Shown here piece after piece: positions 44,926-53,295 of a stretch of 64,000 nt of DNA (its first letter is position 1; each line of letters starts with the position of its first letter). Made by a program: the position numbers and the translations under genes. The notes beneath the pieces are model-generated. The model saw nothing but the letters and a program-made list of their open reading frames with translations. It did not search any database and was not told the origin of the DNA. Location of the stretch: assembly GCA_964506325.1 (NCBI GenBank), contig CAZDLO010000007.1, positions 1 through 64,000 of the forward strand. The letters are read 5' to 3'. The DNA is from CAINVV01 sp964506325. GTDB taxonomy: Bacteria > Bacteroidota > Bacteroidia > Bacteroidales > Prolixibacteraceae.

Positions 44926-46151
44926 TACTGTCAAAATCTAAAAAGATTGTTATTCTCTCATCGGCAATCCTGATACTGCTTCTCCTGGCATTGTGGTTTT
45001 TCAGGATTAAACCTGCATTGGGTATTTATAAAGTCAAGAGGGAAAATTTCGAGGCCATTGTCACCTGCAAAGGTGAGATTCAGAGCGAAAAGGCTGTTTT
45101 TATCACCCTTCCTGATGTTATGGGAGACCGGAGACTGGAGATATGGGACACACAGATCAAGGACATGATCCCTGAGGGATCGATTGTCAAAAAAGGAGAG
45201 TACGTTGCATTGCTGGACCAGGGCAGGATCAAGCAACTTATGGAAAACAACAAGATTGCCCTGGAAAAATTACTGTTCAATTACAATGATGAAAAAATTG
45301 ACAGTACAGTTGCCCTTGTTGTTTTACGCAACGATATAGAGCAATTTGCTTTTGATCTGAAAAATAAAAAGATCGAAATGGAACAGTCTGTCTATGAATC
45401 GCCTGCCTATCAACGAAAAGCCCAGATGGCCTATGAACGGACCTTCAGACAATTAGAGGCCAAAGACCGCTCTTACCAGATGAACCAGAGAAACTTGAGG
45501 ACCAGGATAGACAGAATGTGGGCCCAGATACAGGAATATACCCTGAAGGATAAAAAATACCAGGAAGCTTTTGACGGAGCACGCATCAATGCCCCGCAGG
45601 ACGGGATGCTTATTTATGGAAGAACATTTGGCAGGGGTGGAAGCCGGAAGCTTACTGTGGGTTCGTGGGTTAGCATGCAGAATCCCGTGATTGCTACACT
45701 TCCCGATTTGTCGGTATTGGTATCAGAAACCTATGTCGAAGAGATATTTATTGCAAAAATAAAGATCGGCGATAGCGCGCGTGTCATTATTGACGCGCTA
45801 AAAAACCAGGAAAAAGTGGGAATGATCTCAAATATTTCAAATGTCGGACAAGAAATGACAGGTTTTGACTCGAAAGTGTTTAAAGTCAACATCAGAATTT
45901 CCAGTGACAACAAGAAAATTAAACCGGCCATGACCACCAACAATGAAATAATTATTTCACGGGAAGACAATGTGCTTGTCATTCCGCGCTCAGCACTCTT
46001 TACTGAAGATGCTAAGCCATATGTCTATCTGAAAGATTTTGGCGGTGTCAGCATAAGGGAGGTGGAAAGCGGAACTCAGAATGAGAAATTTGTTGTGATC
46101 AAAAGCGGCCTTAAGGAGGGAGACAGGATTTTACTCAACAAACCTGATTGA
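44922..46151 (+). CDS. HlyD/MacA-type periplasmic adaptor (second of two)
   Basis: A 409-residue anchored adaptor, paralogous to the first gene of the operon. Both have SVYESP in the coiled-coil entry, an APxxGMxIY motif, IATLPD followed by VSETYV-E-I-IAKIK, and DSKVFKVNIR or DSKVFLVNIR. It lacks the charged C-terminal tail of the first. Having two different adaptors suggests a mixed adaptor ring, or two alternate assemblies with the one permease. The 4-base overlap with TolC shows it is part of the operon. Confidence 0.92.
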   Translation: MILSKSKKIVILSSAILILLLLALWFFRIKPALGIYKVKRENFEAIVTCKGEIQSEKAVFITLPDVMGDRRLEIWDTQIKDMIPEGSIVKKGEYVALLDQGRIKQLMENNKIALEKLLFNYNDEKIDSTVALVVLRNDIEQFAFDLKNKKIEMEQSVYESPAYQRKAQMAYERTFRQLEAKDRSYQMNQRNLRTRIDRMWAQIQEYTLKDKKYQEAFDGARINAPQDGMLIYGRTFGRGGSRKLTVGSWVSMQNPVIATLPDLSVLVSETYVEEIFIAKIKIGDSARVIIDALKNQEKVGMISNISNVGQEMTGFDSKVFKVNIRISSDNKKIKPAMTTNNEIIISREDNVLVIPRSALFTEDAKPYVYLKDFGGVSIREVESGTQNEKFVVIKSGLKEGDRILLNKPD

Positions 46152-46674
46152 AACGGAAGAATCATCGTACAGGTGTCTGTCTTGAAGGCTTTTGTATCCA
46201 GAAATTTTCTTTCAACAAACTGGCAGACAGGCTATTTCAATCAAACAACGAAGTGCAACCTGATTCCCGGTATTGGCTACCTGCCTTTCCCCTGTAACCA
46301 ATTCCGGGAATGACTTGAAAGAGAATGGAGCATTTTCCGGGAAATTAGCCTTCCGACCAGTTGGTTCCAACCGACAATGAGGGGTTGGGTATTGGGAATG
46401 ATGAGGTTCCTTTTCATATGGCATATCTGCTTCCATCTGCTTATTATCATGCGGACCAGTGCGATATGACTGAATTAGACAGGAGGACAGCCTGCATTAC
46501 CGGATTGGTCTGATCCTGTATATTCAGAATAAAGGATGACAACAAAGACAGAAAATGAGTTCTGTGCCCTCAGGGAATTGTCACAAAAGTGTACATATCT
46601 CATTTTTTACTTTGCACAATTTTGCTATTATTGACAGTTATAGAATCACTTAATACAACCAAAATAAACTAAAG
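46152..46674. other. Intergenic stretch of 523 bases
   Basis: No convincing gene. A 74-codon minus-strand frame at 46212-46436 lacks a signal, domain or ribosome-site support. Near 46370 there is a short GGTTCCAACC palindrome. The last 80 bases are AT-rich and contain TTACTTTG, one base off the -7 consensus, before the S46 gene. Confidence 0.45.
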
Positions 46675-48822
46675 ATGATCAACCTTAAAAAGTCAGGATT
46701 ATTGGTTCTCGCATCCCTCATCCTTTTTGTGGGATCAATGAGAGCAGATGAAGGAATGTGGATGCTGCCACTTATTCAGAAGCTTAACAGCAAGCAAATG
46801 TCAGAACTGGGTTTTAAACTTTCTGCCAAAGATATTTACGACATCAACAAAACCAGCCTGAAGGATGCAGTCATGCAATTTGGGGGTGGCTGCACTGCCG
46901 AATTGATTTCAAGGGAAGGGCTGGTTCTGACCAACCATCACTGTGGCTACGGATCGATTCAGAAATTAAGCACTGTTGACCACGATTACCTGCAGAATGG
47001 CTACTGGGCTATGAACCGTAATGAAGAACTCCCTGTAAAAGGATTGTTTGTCACATTCCTTGACCGTTTCGAAGACGTAACAAGTAAGATAACGGATGCA
47101 ACAGCTGCTGCTACAGATCCCAAAACCCGGGAAGAGGCCCTGGTAAAAATTTCCGCAGAACTGACAAAAAAGGCAGTCGGAGAGAATAAATACCTGAGGG
47201 CACGTGTTGTATCCTTTTTTGGCGACAACCAATACTACCTTGTAATTACCAAGACCTACAGCGATATCCGCTTTGTCGGAGCACCGCCATCTTCCATCGG
47301 GAAATTCGGGGCTGACACAGACAACTGGATGTGGCCACGTCATACAGGCGATTTCAGTATGTTCCGTATTTATGTCGGCAAAGACAACAATCCCTCTGAA
47401 TATTCCAAAGACAATGTGCCTTACCAGCCGAAGAAATTCCTGGCAATTTCCCTGAAGGGAGTAAAACAGGATGATCCTTCGATGATCATAGGTTATCCTG
47501 GCAGAACCAATCGGTTCATGACCTCTTATGAAGTAAAGGAGACCAGTGAAATTACAAATGCCTTAACAATACTGATCAGGGGTATCAGGCAGGAGGTATT
47601 AATGGCAGATATGGAAGCAGATCCAAAAATCAGGCTTCAATATTCCAGTAAATACTCCGGCTCATCCAATTACTGGAAAAAAGCCATTGGAATGAATGAG
47701 ACCTTCACCAAATTAAAGGTTTACGAAAGAAGAGCTGCTGAAGAGAATGCCTTCACTGAATGGGTTGCCGCAGACCAGGCACGTACAGCTAAGTATGGCA
47801 CTGCACTGGCGGATGTGAAATCCGCTATTGAAGGAAGGGCCAAACTTCAGTCAATCCTGAAATATTACACTGAGGCTTTGAGTAATATTGAACTCACCTC
47901 TGCCGCCACACGTTTCGGTCCCAGAACTGAAAGAGGTCCGGGAGATGCCCGTGGTGGCGGAAGGCCCGGTTTTTCCTTCTCACCGGCTGATTTCTACAAG
48001 GACTATAGTGTTTCAACCGACAAAAAAGTAGCAAAAGCACTGATCAGACTTTTCAGGGAAAAAGTTCCGGCAGCAGATCTTCCGGATTTTTATAAGACCA
48101 TTGATGCCAATTACCAGGGGAATATTGATGTCTATGTAGATGCCATGTTCACTCAGTCGGTATTTGTATCAGAGGAAAAGCTGAAAGCAGCACAGGCTGG
48201 CGACAAAAAAGCAATGGAGCAGGATCTCGCCTACATTACAGGGAAAAATATCAGTGAATCCATGATGAAATACAGCAGGGAAATTGAGCAATACCGCACC
48301 CTGTATGCAAAAGGGCAAAAACAATATATTGCAGGGATGCTGGAAATGAAAGCAGGGCAGCCGATTTATCCTGATGCCAATTCAACCATGCGTCTGACCT
48401 ATGGAAAAGTCATGAATTATTCTCCGAAAGATGGTGTAATCTTCGATTATGTAACCACCCTGGATGGTGTAATGCAAAAAGAGGACCCTGACAACTGGGA
48501 ATTTGTGGTCCCGGCTAAGCTGAAAGAGCTGTACAATGCAAAAGATTTCGGTCAGTACGGCATGAAAGATGGTAGAATGCCTGTTGCATTCCTCACCAAC
48601 AATGATATTACAGGTGGCAATTCAGGCAGTCCTGTTGTGAATGCCAGGGGCGAACTCATCGGAACCGCTTTTGATGGAAACTGGGAATCAATGAGCAGCG
48701 ATATCATATTTGAACCTTCGCTTCAGCGGTGTATCAACGTAGATATCCGCTATACCCTCTTCATCATGGACAAATTTGGCGGGGCAGGATATTTGCTGAA
48801 CGAAATGAAGATTACCAAATAA
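46675..48822 (+). CDS. S46-family dipeptidyl-peptidase, DPP7-type by specificity residue
   Basis: A 715-residue exported peptidase with signal peptide MINLKKSGLLVLASLILFVG and mature start DEGMWMLP. The trypsin-like triad is H89 in LTNHHCGYG, the aspartate in the DNWMWPRHTGDF region and S650 in GGNSGSPV. Family enzymes remove dipeptides from peptide N-termini in the periplasm. The specificity position 18 residues after the serine is G668 (TAFDGNWE). In P. gingivalis DPP7 this is glycine (hydrophobic P1), while DPP11 has arginine (acidic P1). A DPP7-like preference is therefore predicted. It stands alone; a REP palindrome 27 bases downstream may end its transcript. Confidence 0.93.
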   Translation: MINLKKSGLLVLASLILFVGSMRADEGMWMLPLIQKLNSKQMSELGFKLSAKDIYDINKTSLKDAVMQFGGGCTAELISREGLVLTNHHCGYGSIQKLSTVDHDYLQNGYWAMNRNEELPVKGLFVTFLDRFEDVTSKITDATAAATDPKTREEALVKISAELTKKAVGENKYLRARVVSFFGDNQYYLVITKTYSDIRFVGAPPSSIGKFGADTDNWMWPRHTGDFSMFRIYVGKDNNPSEYSKDNVPYQPKKFLAISLKGVKQDDPSMIIGYPGRTNRFMTSYEVKETSEITNALTILIRGIRQEVLMADMEADPKIRLQYSSKYSGSSNYWKKAIGMNETFTKLKVYERRAAEENAFTEWVAADQARTAKYGTALADVKSAIEGRAKLQSILKYYTEALSNIELTSAATRFGPRTERGPGDARGGGRPGFSFSPADFYKDYSVSTDKKVAKALIRLFREKVPAADLPDFYKTIDANYQGNIDVYVDAMFTQSVFVSEEKLKAAQAGDKKAMEQDLAYITGKNISESMMKYSREIEQYRTLYAKGQKQYIAGMLEMKAGQPIYPDANSTMRLTYGKVMNYSPKDGVIFDYVTTLDGVMQKEDPDNWEFVVPAKLKELYNAKDFGQYGMKDGRMPVAFLTNNDITGGNSGSPVVNARGELIGTAFDGNWESMSSDIIFEPSLQRCINVDIRYTLFIMDKFGGAGYLLNEMKITK

Positions 48823-48849
48823 GGAACCTGCATCCGGTTCGCTTTATTT

Positions 48850-48895
48850 TTTTTCGAACATAAACCCTCAAGGTTGTAATAACCTTGAGGGTTTA
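48850..48895 (+). repeat. REP-like palindrome, left copy
   Basis: TTTTTCGAAC followed by perfect 15-base arms TAAACCCTCAAGGTT (48861-48875) and complement (48881-48895) around GTAAT. It comes 27 bases after the S46 stop and is followed by a moderate T-rich stretch, so it may also terminate transcription. Confidence 0.85.
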
Positions 48896-49008
48896 TTATT
48901 CGTTAATGTCCCGGAATTGCCTTAAATTTAATAACAACCTGATTACTGTGTTACTTCTTAACCGGTAAGAGAATTGTTTCCCTAAAATAAATTAAGGCAT
49001 AACAGAGT

Positions 49009-49638
49009 ATGAATAACCATGAACCCCTCTCCCATGGAAGCTATTACCACATCTATAACCGTGGAATCAATAGCTGCAATTTGTTTCGGGATCCTGACAA
49101 TTACGAGCACTTTTTAAGACTGTATGATAAACATATACAGGCTGTTGCAGAGACCTATGCGTGGGTATTAATGCCAAACCACTTTCATTTCCTGGTAAAG
49201 ATCAAGGAGAAGACAGAAATCTGTTTCAATAAAGGTGGAGTGAAATCAGCTAATCCCTCAAAACAATTGCATCAGTATTTTTCTAATTTTTTTAATTCCT
49301 ATTCGAAAGCTATGAATAAGTACTGCTTACGCACAGGAAGCCTTTTTGAACATCCATTCAGAAGAAAAATCATCAAGGACAGGGACTATTTCCGAAATTT
49401 AGTAGTCTATATACACAACAACCCGGTGCATCACAGGTTTACTGAAAAAGCAATGGATTATCCGTGGTCCTCCTACCTCACATGCCTTTCCCTTGACAAG
49501 ACAAGTTTACAACGGGAAAAAGTGATAGGTTGGTTTAACAGCAAGGCCGAATTCAGGATTCTGCACAAGAACGGCATGGATTTACCTGCAGATTTTCCAT
49601 TTTTCGAACCAAAACCCTCAAGGTTGGTACAACCCTGA
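49009..49638 (+). CDS. REP-associated tyrosine transposase (RAYT, Y1/HUH family)
   Basis: A 209-residue single-strand DNA transposase of the IS200-like fold. Features are YYHIYNRG at the start, the HUH metal motif in LMPNHFHFLVK, a segment FRRKIIKDRDYFRNLV and the probable catalytic tyrosine in VVYIHNNPVHHRF. It has no zinc finger or HTH extension. The last 12 codons (FFEPKPSRLVQP and stop) lie inside the right REP copy, so the repeat itself encodes the protein end. It stands between the S46 gene and a minus-strand DUF6807 gene. Activity cannot be judged from sequence, but the frame and key residues are intact. Confidence 0.9.
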   Translation: MNNHEPLSHGSYYHIYNRGINSCNLFRDPDNYEHFLRLYDKHIQAVAETYAWVLMPNHFHFLVKIKEKTEICFNKGGVKSANPSKQLHQYFSNFFNSYSKAMNKYCLRTGSLFEHPFRRKIIKDRDYFRNLVVYIHNNPVHHRFTEKAMDYPWSSYLTCLSLDKTSLQREKVIGWFNSKAEFRILHKNGMDLPADFPFFEPKPSRLVQP

Positions 49639-49645
49639 GGGTCTA
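49600..49645 (+). repeat. REP-like palindrome, right copy
   Basis: TTTTTCGAAC, then ACCCTCAAGGTT (49614-49625) and AACCCTGAGGGT (49631-49642) with one mismatch, around GGTAC. It is a direct repeat of the left copy at 48850. It contains the end and stop codon of the RAYT gene and ends 6 bases before the stop of the minus-strand DUF6807 gene. Confidence 0.85.
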
Positions 49646-49650
49646 CAGGT

Positions 49651-50544
49651 CTATTTATAACGTTGAAAAAATCCTGCAACCCCGGCCTCTTCTGTAGTCC
49701 CCCCATGAACCAGGACACGGTACCGCAACAACAAGGCCTCCCCTTTCTTCATGATTGTCTCTTCTCCGTTGACAGGCCAGTACATCGGAGTCGGTGAAAA
49801 GAATCCGTAATCCCGGGTAAACCATGGAGAAGGGTACCAGGGATTGGATGGATGCTGCAGAATAGCAATCCCTTCAACAGTATCACCTCTTTTCCCAAAA
49901 TAATCCATCCAGGGCGAATTTTTGCCGAAAGTGGCCTTTTCTCCGCTTTCGCCTTCAGCATTCACCATAGAACCACCATTTTTGACCGATAAATCGGCAG
50001 CCATCCTAACACTGAAAAGGGAATGGTTGGTTTTTCTAATATGAACATCCATCAGCATCTCCATCGTTATCTCAACATCGATCTGCCTGACACTGGCAGA
50101 AGGGGCTGTAACGATATATTTCCTCGAATCCTTTACCGGACTCGCAGCTCCGGGCCTGCTCCAAATACATTCATCAGAAATCACAACAGTATCAGCTCCT
50201 TCTTTCATTATTTCGGCATTTACCGAAATAATCCTGCCCCGCTCCAGACCTTCCTGCCAGAAATTTCCGCCATTCACCTGGTCGCAGCCAAAAAAGAGGG
50301 AACTGTGATGCGGATATTCACCGTTCCGCATGGAGGTAACAGAGCCTCCTGATAGTGGCCCGTTTACCGGATAGAAAAACGGATATTTCTCATCCCCCGA
50401 AAAAATATAGCTGGTAAAGTATTTGCCATCGATGGATACATTGATCTTTGAACCAACTTTCACTGCCGTAATCTTTGCTGCCCGGAGTAAAAGGGTAAAA
50501 TTTGCCAGCAATAGAAGAACTATAAAGAATTTATACGCTCTCAT
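49651..50544 (-). CDS. Secreted DUF6807 (PmoA-like) protein
   Basis: A 297-residue protein with signal peptide MRAYKFFIVLLLLANFTLLL. It matches the DUF6807/PmoA-like family by YPHHSSLFFGCDQVNGGNFW and a beta-rich body ending GEALLLRYRVLVHGG. Despite the old name PmoA there is no link to methane oxygenase here; members cluster with Gfo/Idh/MocA enzymes and are suspected of acting on sugars. The same fold is fused to ThuA at 53296-54942. It follows the Tat-exported Gfo/Idh/MocA gene upstream on the minus strand after 78 bases, probably in one transcript. Confidence 0.82.
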   Translation of the reverse strand: MRAYKFFIVLLLLANFTLLLRAAKITAVKVGSKINVSIDGKYFTSYIFSGDEKYPFFYPVNGPLSGGSVTSMRNGEYPHHSSLFFGCDQVNGGNFWQEGLERGRIISVNAEIMKEGADTVVISDECIWSRPGAASPVKDSRKYIVTAPSASVRQIDVEITMEMLMDVHIRKTNHSLFSVRMAADLSVKNGGSMVNAEGESGEKATFGKNSPWMDYFGKRGDTVEGIAILQHPSNPWYPSPWFTRDYGFFSPTPMYWPVNGEETIMKKGEALLLRYRVLVHGGTTEEAGVAGFFQRYK

Positions 50545-50622
50545 GAAATTATTTGTAATAACGGTAAATTACTGTTAAAATGCCTGTTAAATATAATTAG
50601 CCACCTACCTAAACGCTGAAAA

Positions 50623-52002
50623 TTACAATTTAATGTTGGTTGTTCCATAGGGAAACCTCTGTGAACGGGAGAGCATCTTATTGGCTTCGTCGTCTCCTGT
50701 AAATTTTTCAATGTCAGGATCCCAGGTTAACTTTCTTCCCAATTTCATGGAAATATGTGTCAGCAAACAAACAGAGCAGGCCCTGTGACCCTTCTCAACC
50801 GGAGAAATAGGTTCTTTGCCTGACTTGATGCAATCCAGCCAATTCTGATGCTGGTTTTCAATCTGATAGAGATGAATTTCATTTTCCCCGATACGGGAGG
50901 CTAAAATTTTGGGGTCACTGGCATCCAAGGCCTTGCTGCTCCTGCTTTTGGCAACCGGATCACTGGCAGAGGCCGTATAGGCACCCCTGGTAACGAATAT
51001 CCATCCTTCACTCCCTTCATACCTGACCCCATTGGGATAGGCCCCACTGGTGAGCATGGTGATGCCATTTTTGTACTCAGCAACGGCAAGGAAATCTCCG
51101 TGAACATCCCATAAACCGGATTTAGGGAACGTGGCCATGGCATTGATAGAAACAGGTCCCGTCAATTCCGTATCCATTCCCCATGCTGCAGAATCGAAAT
51201 GATGCTGTCCCCAGCCTGTAATCATGCCTGCACCAAACTGCTCGCAACGCAGCCAGCCCGGCCTGTCTGTCATGCTGTTCTGAGGATGGACCCGGGTTTC
51301 AGTGTAATATATCTCGGGTGTAGAACCCAGCCACATATCATAGTTCAGGTTTTTGGGTACCGGCATCTCAGGTGCCTCCGGACCGGAAGGATCACCGGGC
51401 AAACCAATTTTGACCGTATGAAGTTTCCCGATTCTGCCATTCCTCACCAACTCAGCGGCAATCCGGAACTGGGGCATGGCCCGCTGCTGTGTACCCATTT
51501 GAAAAATATTGCCCTTTTTTCTGACAATGTCCGAAAGCATTCGTCCTTCTTCAATTGTGAGTGAAGTCGGTTTCTGCAGGTAGACATGCTTCCCGGCCAG
51601 GGTCGCCTCAATAGCCGGCTGGGCATGCCAGTGGTCCGGAGTAGAGATGATGACCGCATCGATATCCTTGTTGAGAAGCATTTCACGATAGTCTCCGTAA
51701 GTTTTTACCTCCAGTGCGCTTGCACTGCCGGTTTTTTTGGCATAGAAACTTTCGATGAACTGTTTCCCTTTTACCAGCCTGTTGGAATCCAGATCCGCAA
51801 CCGCAATGACCCTAGCCACATCAATCGGCAGTGTTTCGGCCAGGTCATGGCCCATGGCTATGCGGCCAAATCCAATCTGCGCCACATTGATTTTGTTGCT
51901 GGGAGCGTTGCTGCCAAAAACTGAGGACGGAACAATAGTCGGCGCAAGAATCATTCCCGCCACTGCAGAGGATGAGTTCTTCAGAAAATTTCTTCTTTCC
52001 AT
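50623..52002 (-). CDS. Tat-exported Gfo/Idh/MocA family oxidoreductase
   Basis: A 459-residue protein. Its start is a twin-arginine signal (ERRNFLKNSSSAVAG) with cleavage near VFGSNA, so the folded, cofactor-loaded enzyme acts in the periplasm. The Rossmann motif is QIGFGRIAMG, followed by VIAVADLD and the family motif HVYLQKPTSLTIEEG, which holds the catalytic-type lysine of EKP. The C-terminal beta-sheet domain includes WYLR-like GWLRCEQFGAGMITGWGQHH. Such enzymes oxidise or reduce sugar ring carbons, often at C3, with tightly held NAD. It is divergent from the TIM-barrel gene and upstream of a DUF6807 gene. Confidence 0.92.
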   Translation of the reverse strand: MERRNFLKNSSSAVAGMILAPTIVPSSVFGSNAPSNKINVAQIGFGRIAMGHDLAETLPIDVARVIAVADLDSNRLVKGKQFIESFYAKKTGSASALEVKTYGDYREMLLNKDIDAVIISTPDHWHAQPAIEATLAGKHVYLQKPTSLTIEEGRMLSDIVRKKGNIFQMGTQQRAMPQFRIAAELVRNGRIGKLHTVKIGLPGDPSGPEAPEMPVPKNLNYDMWLGSTPEIYYTETRVHPQNSMTDRPGWLRCEQFGAGMITGWGQHHFDSAAWGMDTELTGPVSINAMATFPKSGLWDVHGDFLAVAEYKNGITMLTSGAYPNGVRYEGSEGWIFVTRGAYTASASDPVAKSRSSKALDASDPKILASRIGENEIHLYQIENQHQNWLDCIKSGKEPISPVEKGHRACSVCLLTHISMKLGRKLTWDPDIEKFTGDDEANKMLSRSQRFPYGTTNIKL

Positions 52003-52430
52003 AACGTTAGTATGTTTGTTGTGAATATTTAAGCATCACCATGCAATAAAACTAAAAAAAAATCCTTCACGGTTGATATAAAAGGTTTTAAATTCTCCTT
52101 GAACCCAATTTAAGGATTACCTGACCGACCGGCCGCAACATCCGGTTGTGAACTGCGATATTCAAAATCGACTTCCGGAAAATTCAAACGGATAATTGTC
52201 GCTGACAAGCAGACAAACTTAAAAAAGATATACCTGATTATCTTCCTGTATACCTGCAAAAAGTCAATCTTTTTAACCCGGATGTTGCCGGGGAGTACAT
52301 TTCGTAACTAACTGTAATCACAATTCAATCCAGCTACTGCTTCACCAATCACTTTTTTAATTAAATTTACCCTTCCGAACTACTACATACGCATTGAAAT
52401 ATCACAAAATAACCAACTAAAATACTGTAT
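52003..52430. other. Divergent intergenic region of 428 bases
   Basis: It separates the minus-strand Gfo/Idh/MocA gene from the plus-strand isomerase gene and should hold both promoters. TAAATTTA at 52362-52369 is one base off the -7 consensus and would serve the isomerase gene. I found no clear palindrome or riboswitch. Confidence 0.45.
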
Positions 52431-53261
52431 ATGAAAGGAATAATCCGTCTTGGAATCAACATGGAATTTGTCAGGCACCACGACATGTCATTTGCCAGCG
52501 GCGTAGCAAAAGCGGCAGAAATCGGGTATGAGTACATTGAACCTATGGTTCACCTGGGAAGGGAACTTCTGAGTGAAGCAGGCTATTTCCATTCAGTTTC
52601 GATGTACGATGATCCGTTGTATGTCAGGGATCTTTGCCTTAAACACAAGGTGAAGCTTTCAGGATTATCTGCCCATACCCCCCTGTGCAAACCTGAAATC
52701 AGCGTCGAATACCTGAAAATGGCCATCCGTTGGGCTGGCCAGGCAGGGGCACCAGTTGTCAATACAGATGAAGGCCCGAAGCCTTTCTGGACTACCAGGG
52801 AATTGGATTACCAGCTTATGACCTATACCCTGACTGAGGCCTCCATGGTTGCTGAAAGGCATGGTATAAAAATCGGCATAGAACCTCACCAGCAATACAG
52901 CAAGACACCTGACGGACTCGACAGTATTCATGCACTGGTACCCTCACCCTCCATTGGTATTAACTTTGACACCGGCAACAGTTACCTCGCAGGTGGTTCC
53001 GATGTGTACGAATGGCTGGAAAGGGTAAAACACAGGCTTGTTCATCTTCATGCCAAGGACATCAGCCTGCAGCAGAGTGAGGCACAACGTGGCAAAGTGA
53101 CAGGAACACCGGTCGGATGTGCATGCGGCGACGGAGTGGTCGACTGGAGACGGGTCATAGAGATCGTGAAATCTTCCGGCAGGGATATTGTCTTCAGCGT
53201 CGAATGTGGCACCATTGAACAGGCCATTCGAAGTTATGAACACCTCTCCCCTCTTTTGTGA
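52431..53261 (+). CDS. Sugar phosphate isomerase/epimerase family TIM-barrel protein
   Basis: A 276-residue protein of the xylose-isomerase-like TIM-barrel (AP endonuclease 2) superfamily without a signal peptide, so probably cytoplasmic. Landmarks are the start IRLGINMEFVRHHDMSFASG, IGIEPHQQYS, GINFDTGNSYLAG, LVHLHAKDISL and the final FSVECGTIEQAI. The Glu, Asp, His and Glu in these motifs are the usual metal ligands. Family members epimerise or isomerise sugars and inositol derivatives. Homologs occur next to Gfo/Idh/MocA enzymes in pathways that go through 3-keto sugars. The next gene follows after 34 bases, so it opens an operon with the ThuA-DUF6807 fusion and a second Gfo/Idh/MocA. Confidence 0.9.
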   Translation: MKGIIRLGINMEFVRHHDMSFASGVAKAAEIGYEYIEPMVHLGRELLSEAGYFHSVSMYDDPLYVRDLCLKHKVKLSGLSAHTPLCKPEISVEYLKMAIRWAGQAGAPVVNTDEGPKPFWTTRELDYQLMTYTLTEASMVAERHGIKIGIEPHQQYSKTPDGLDSIHALVPSPSIGINFDTGNSYLAGGSDVYEWLERVKHRLVHLHAKDISLQQSEAQRGKVTGTPVGCACGDGVVDWRRVIEIVKSSGRDIVFSVECGTIEQAIRSYEHLSPLL

Positions 53262-53295
53262 TACATCGGGATATTGAACCCTTATTCGAATTAAA

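Larger units (their letters stand above)
48850..49645 (+). mobile_element. REP-RAYT unit
   Basis: A tyrosine-transposase gene bracketed by two direct copies of a 46-base palindromic repeat (39 of 46 bases equal). This arrangement is typical of REP-associated tyrosine transposases, which move or maintain REP sequences rather than acting as a full insertion sequence. No target-site duplication was identified. Confidence 0.75.

Noticed and set aside
46212..46436. 74-codon minus-strand frame in the gap before the S46 gene
   Set aside because: No promoter, signal peptide or domain. Kept only as a remark, since the stretch may be an intergenic repeat that needs a genome search.
49651..50544. Methane monooxygenase-related function for the PmoA-like protein
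   Set aside because: The old family name is misleading. The protein is a soluble exported beta-rich DUF6807 member with no membrane helices or copper motif of particulate methane monooxygenase.
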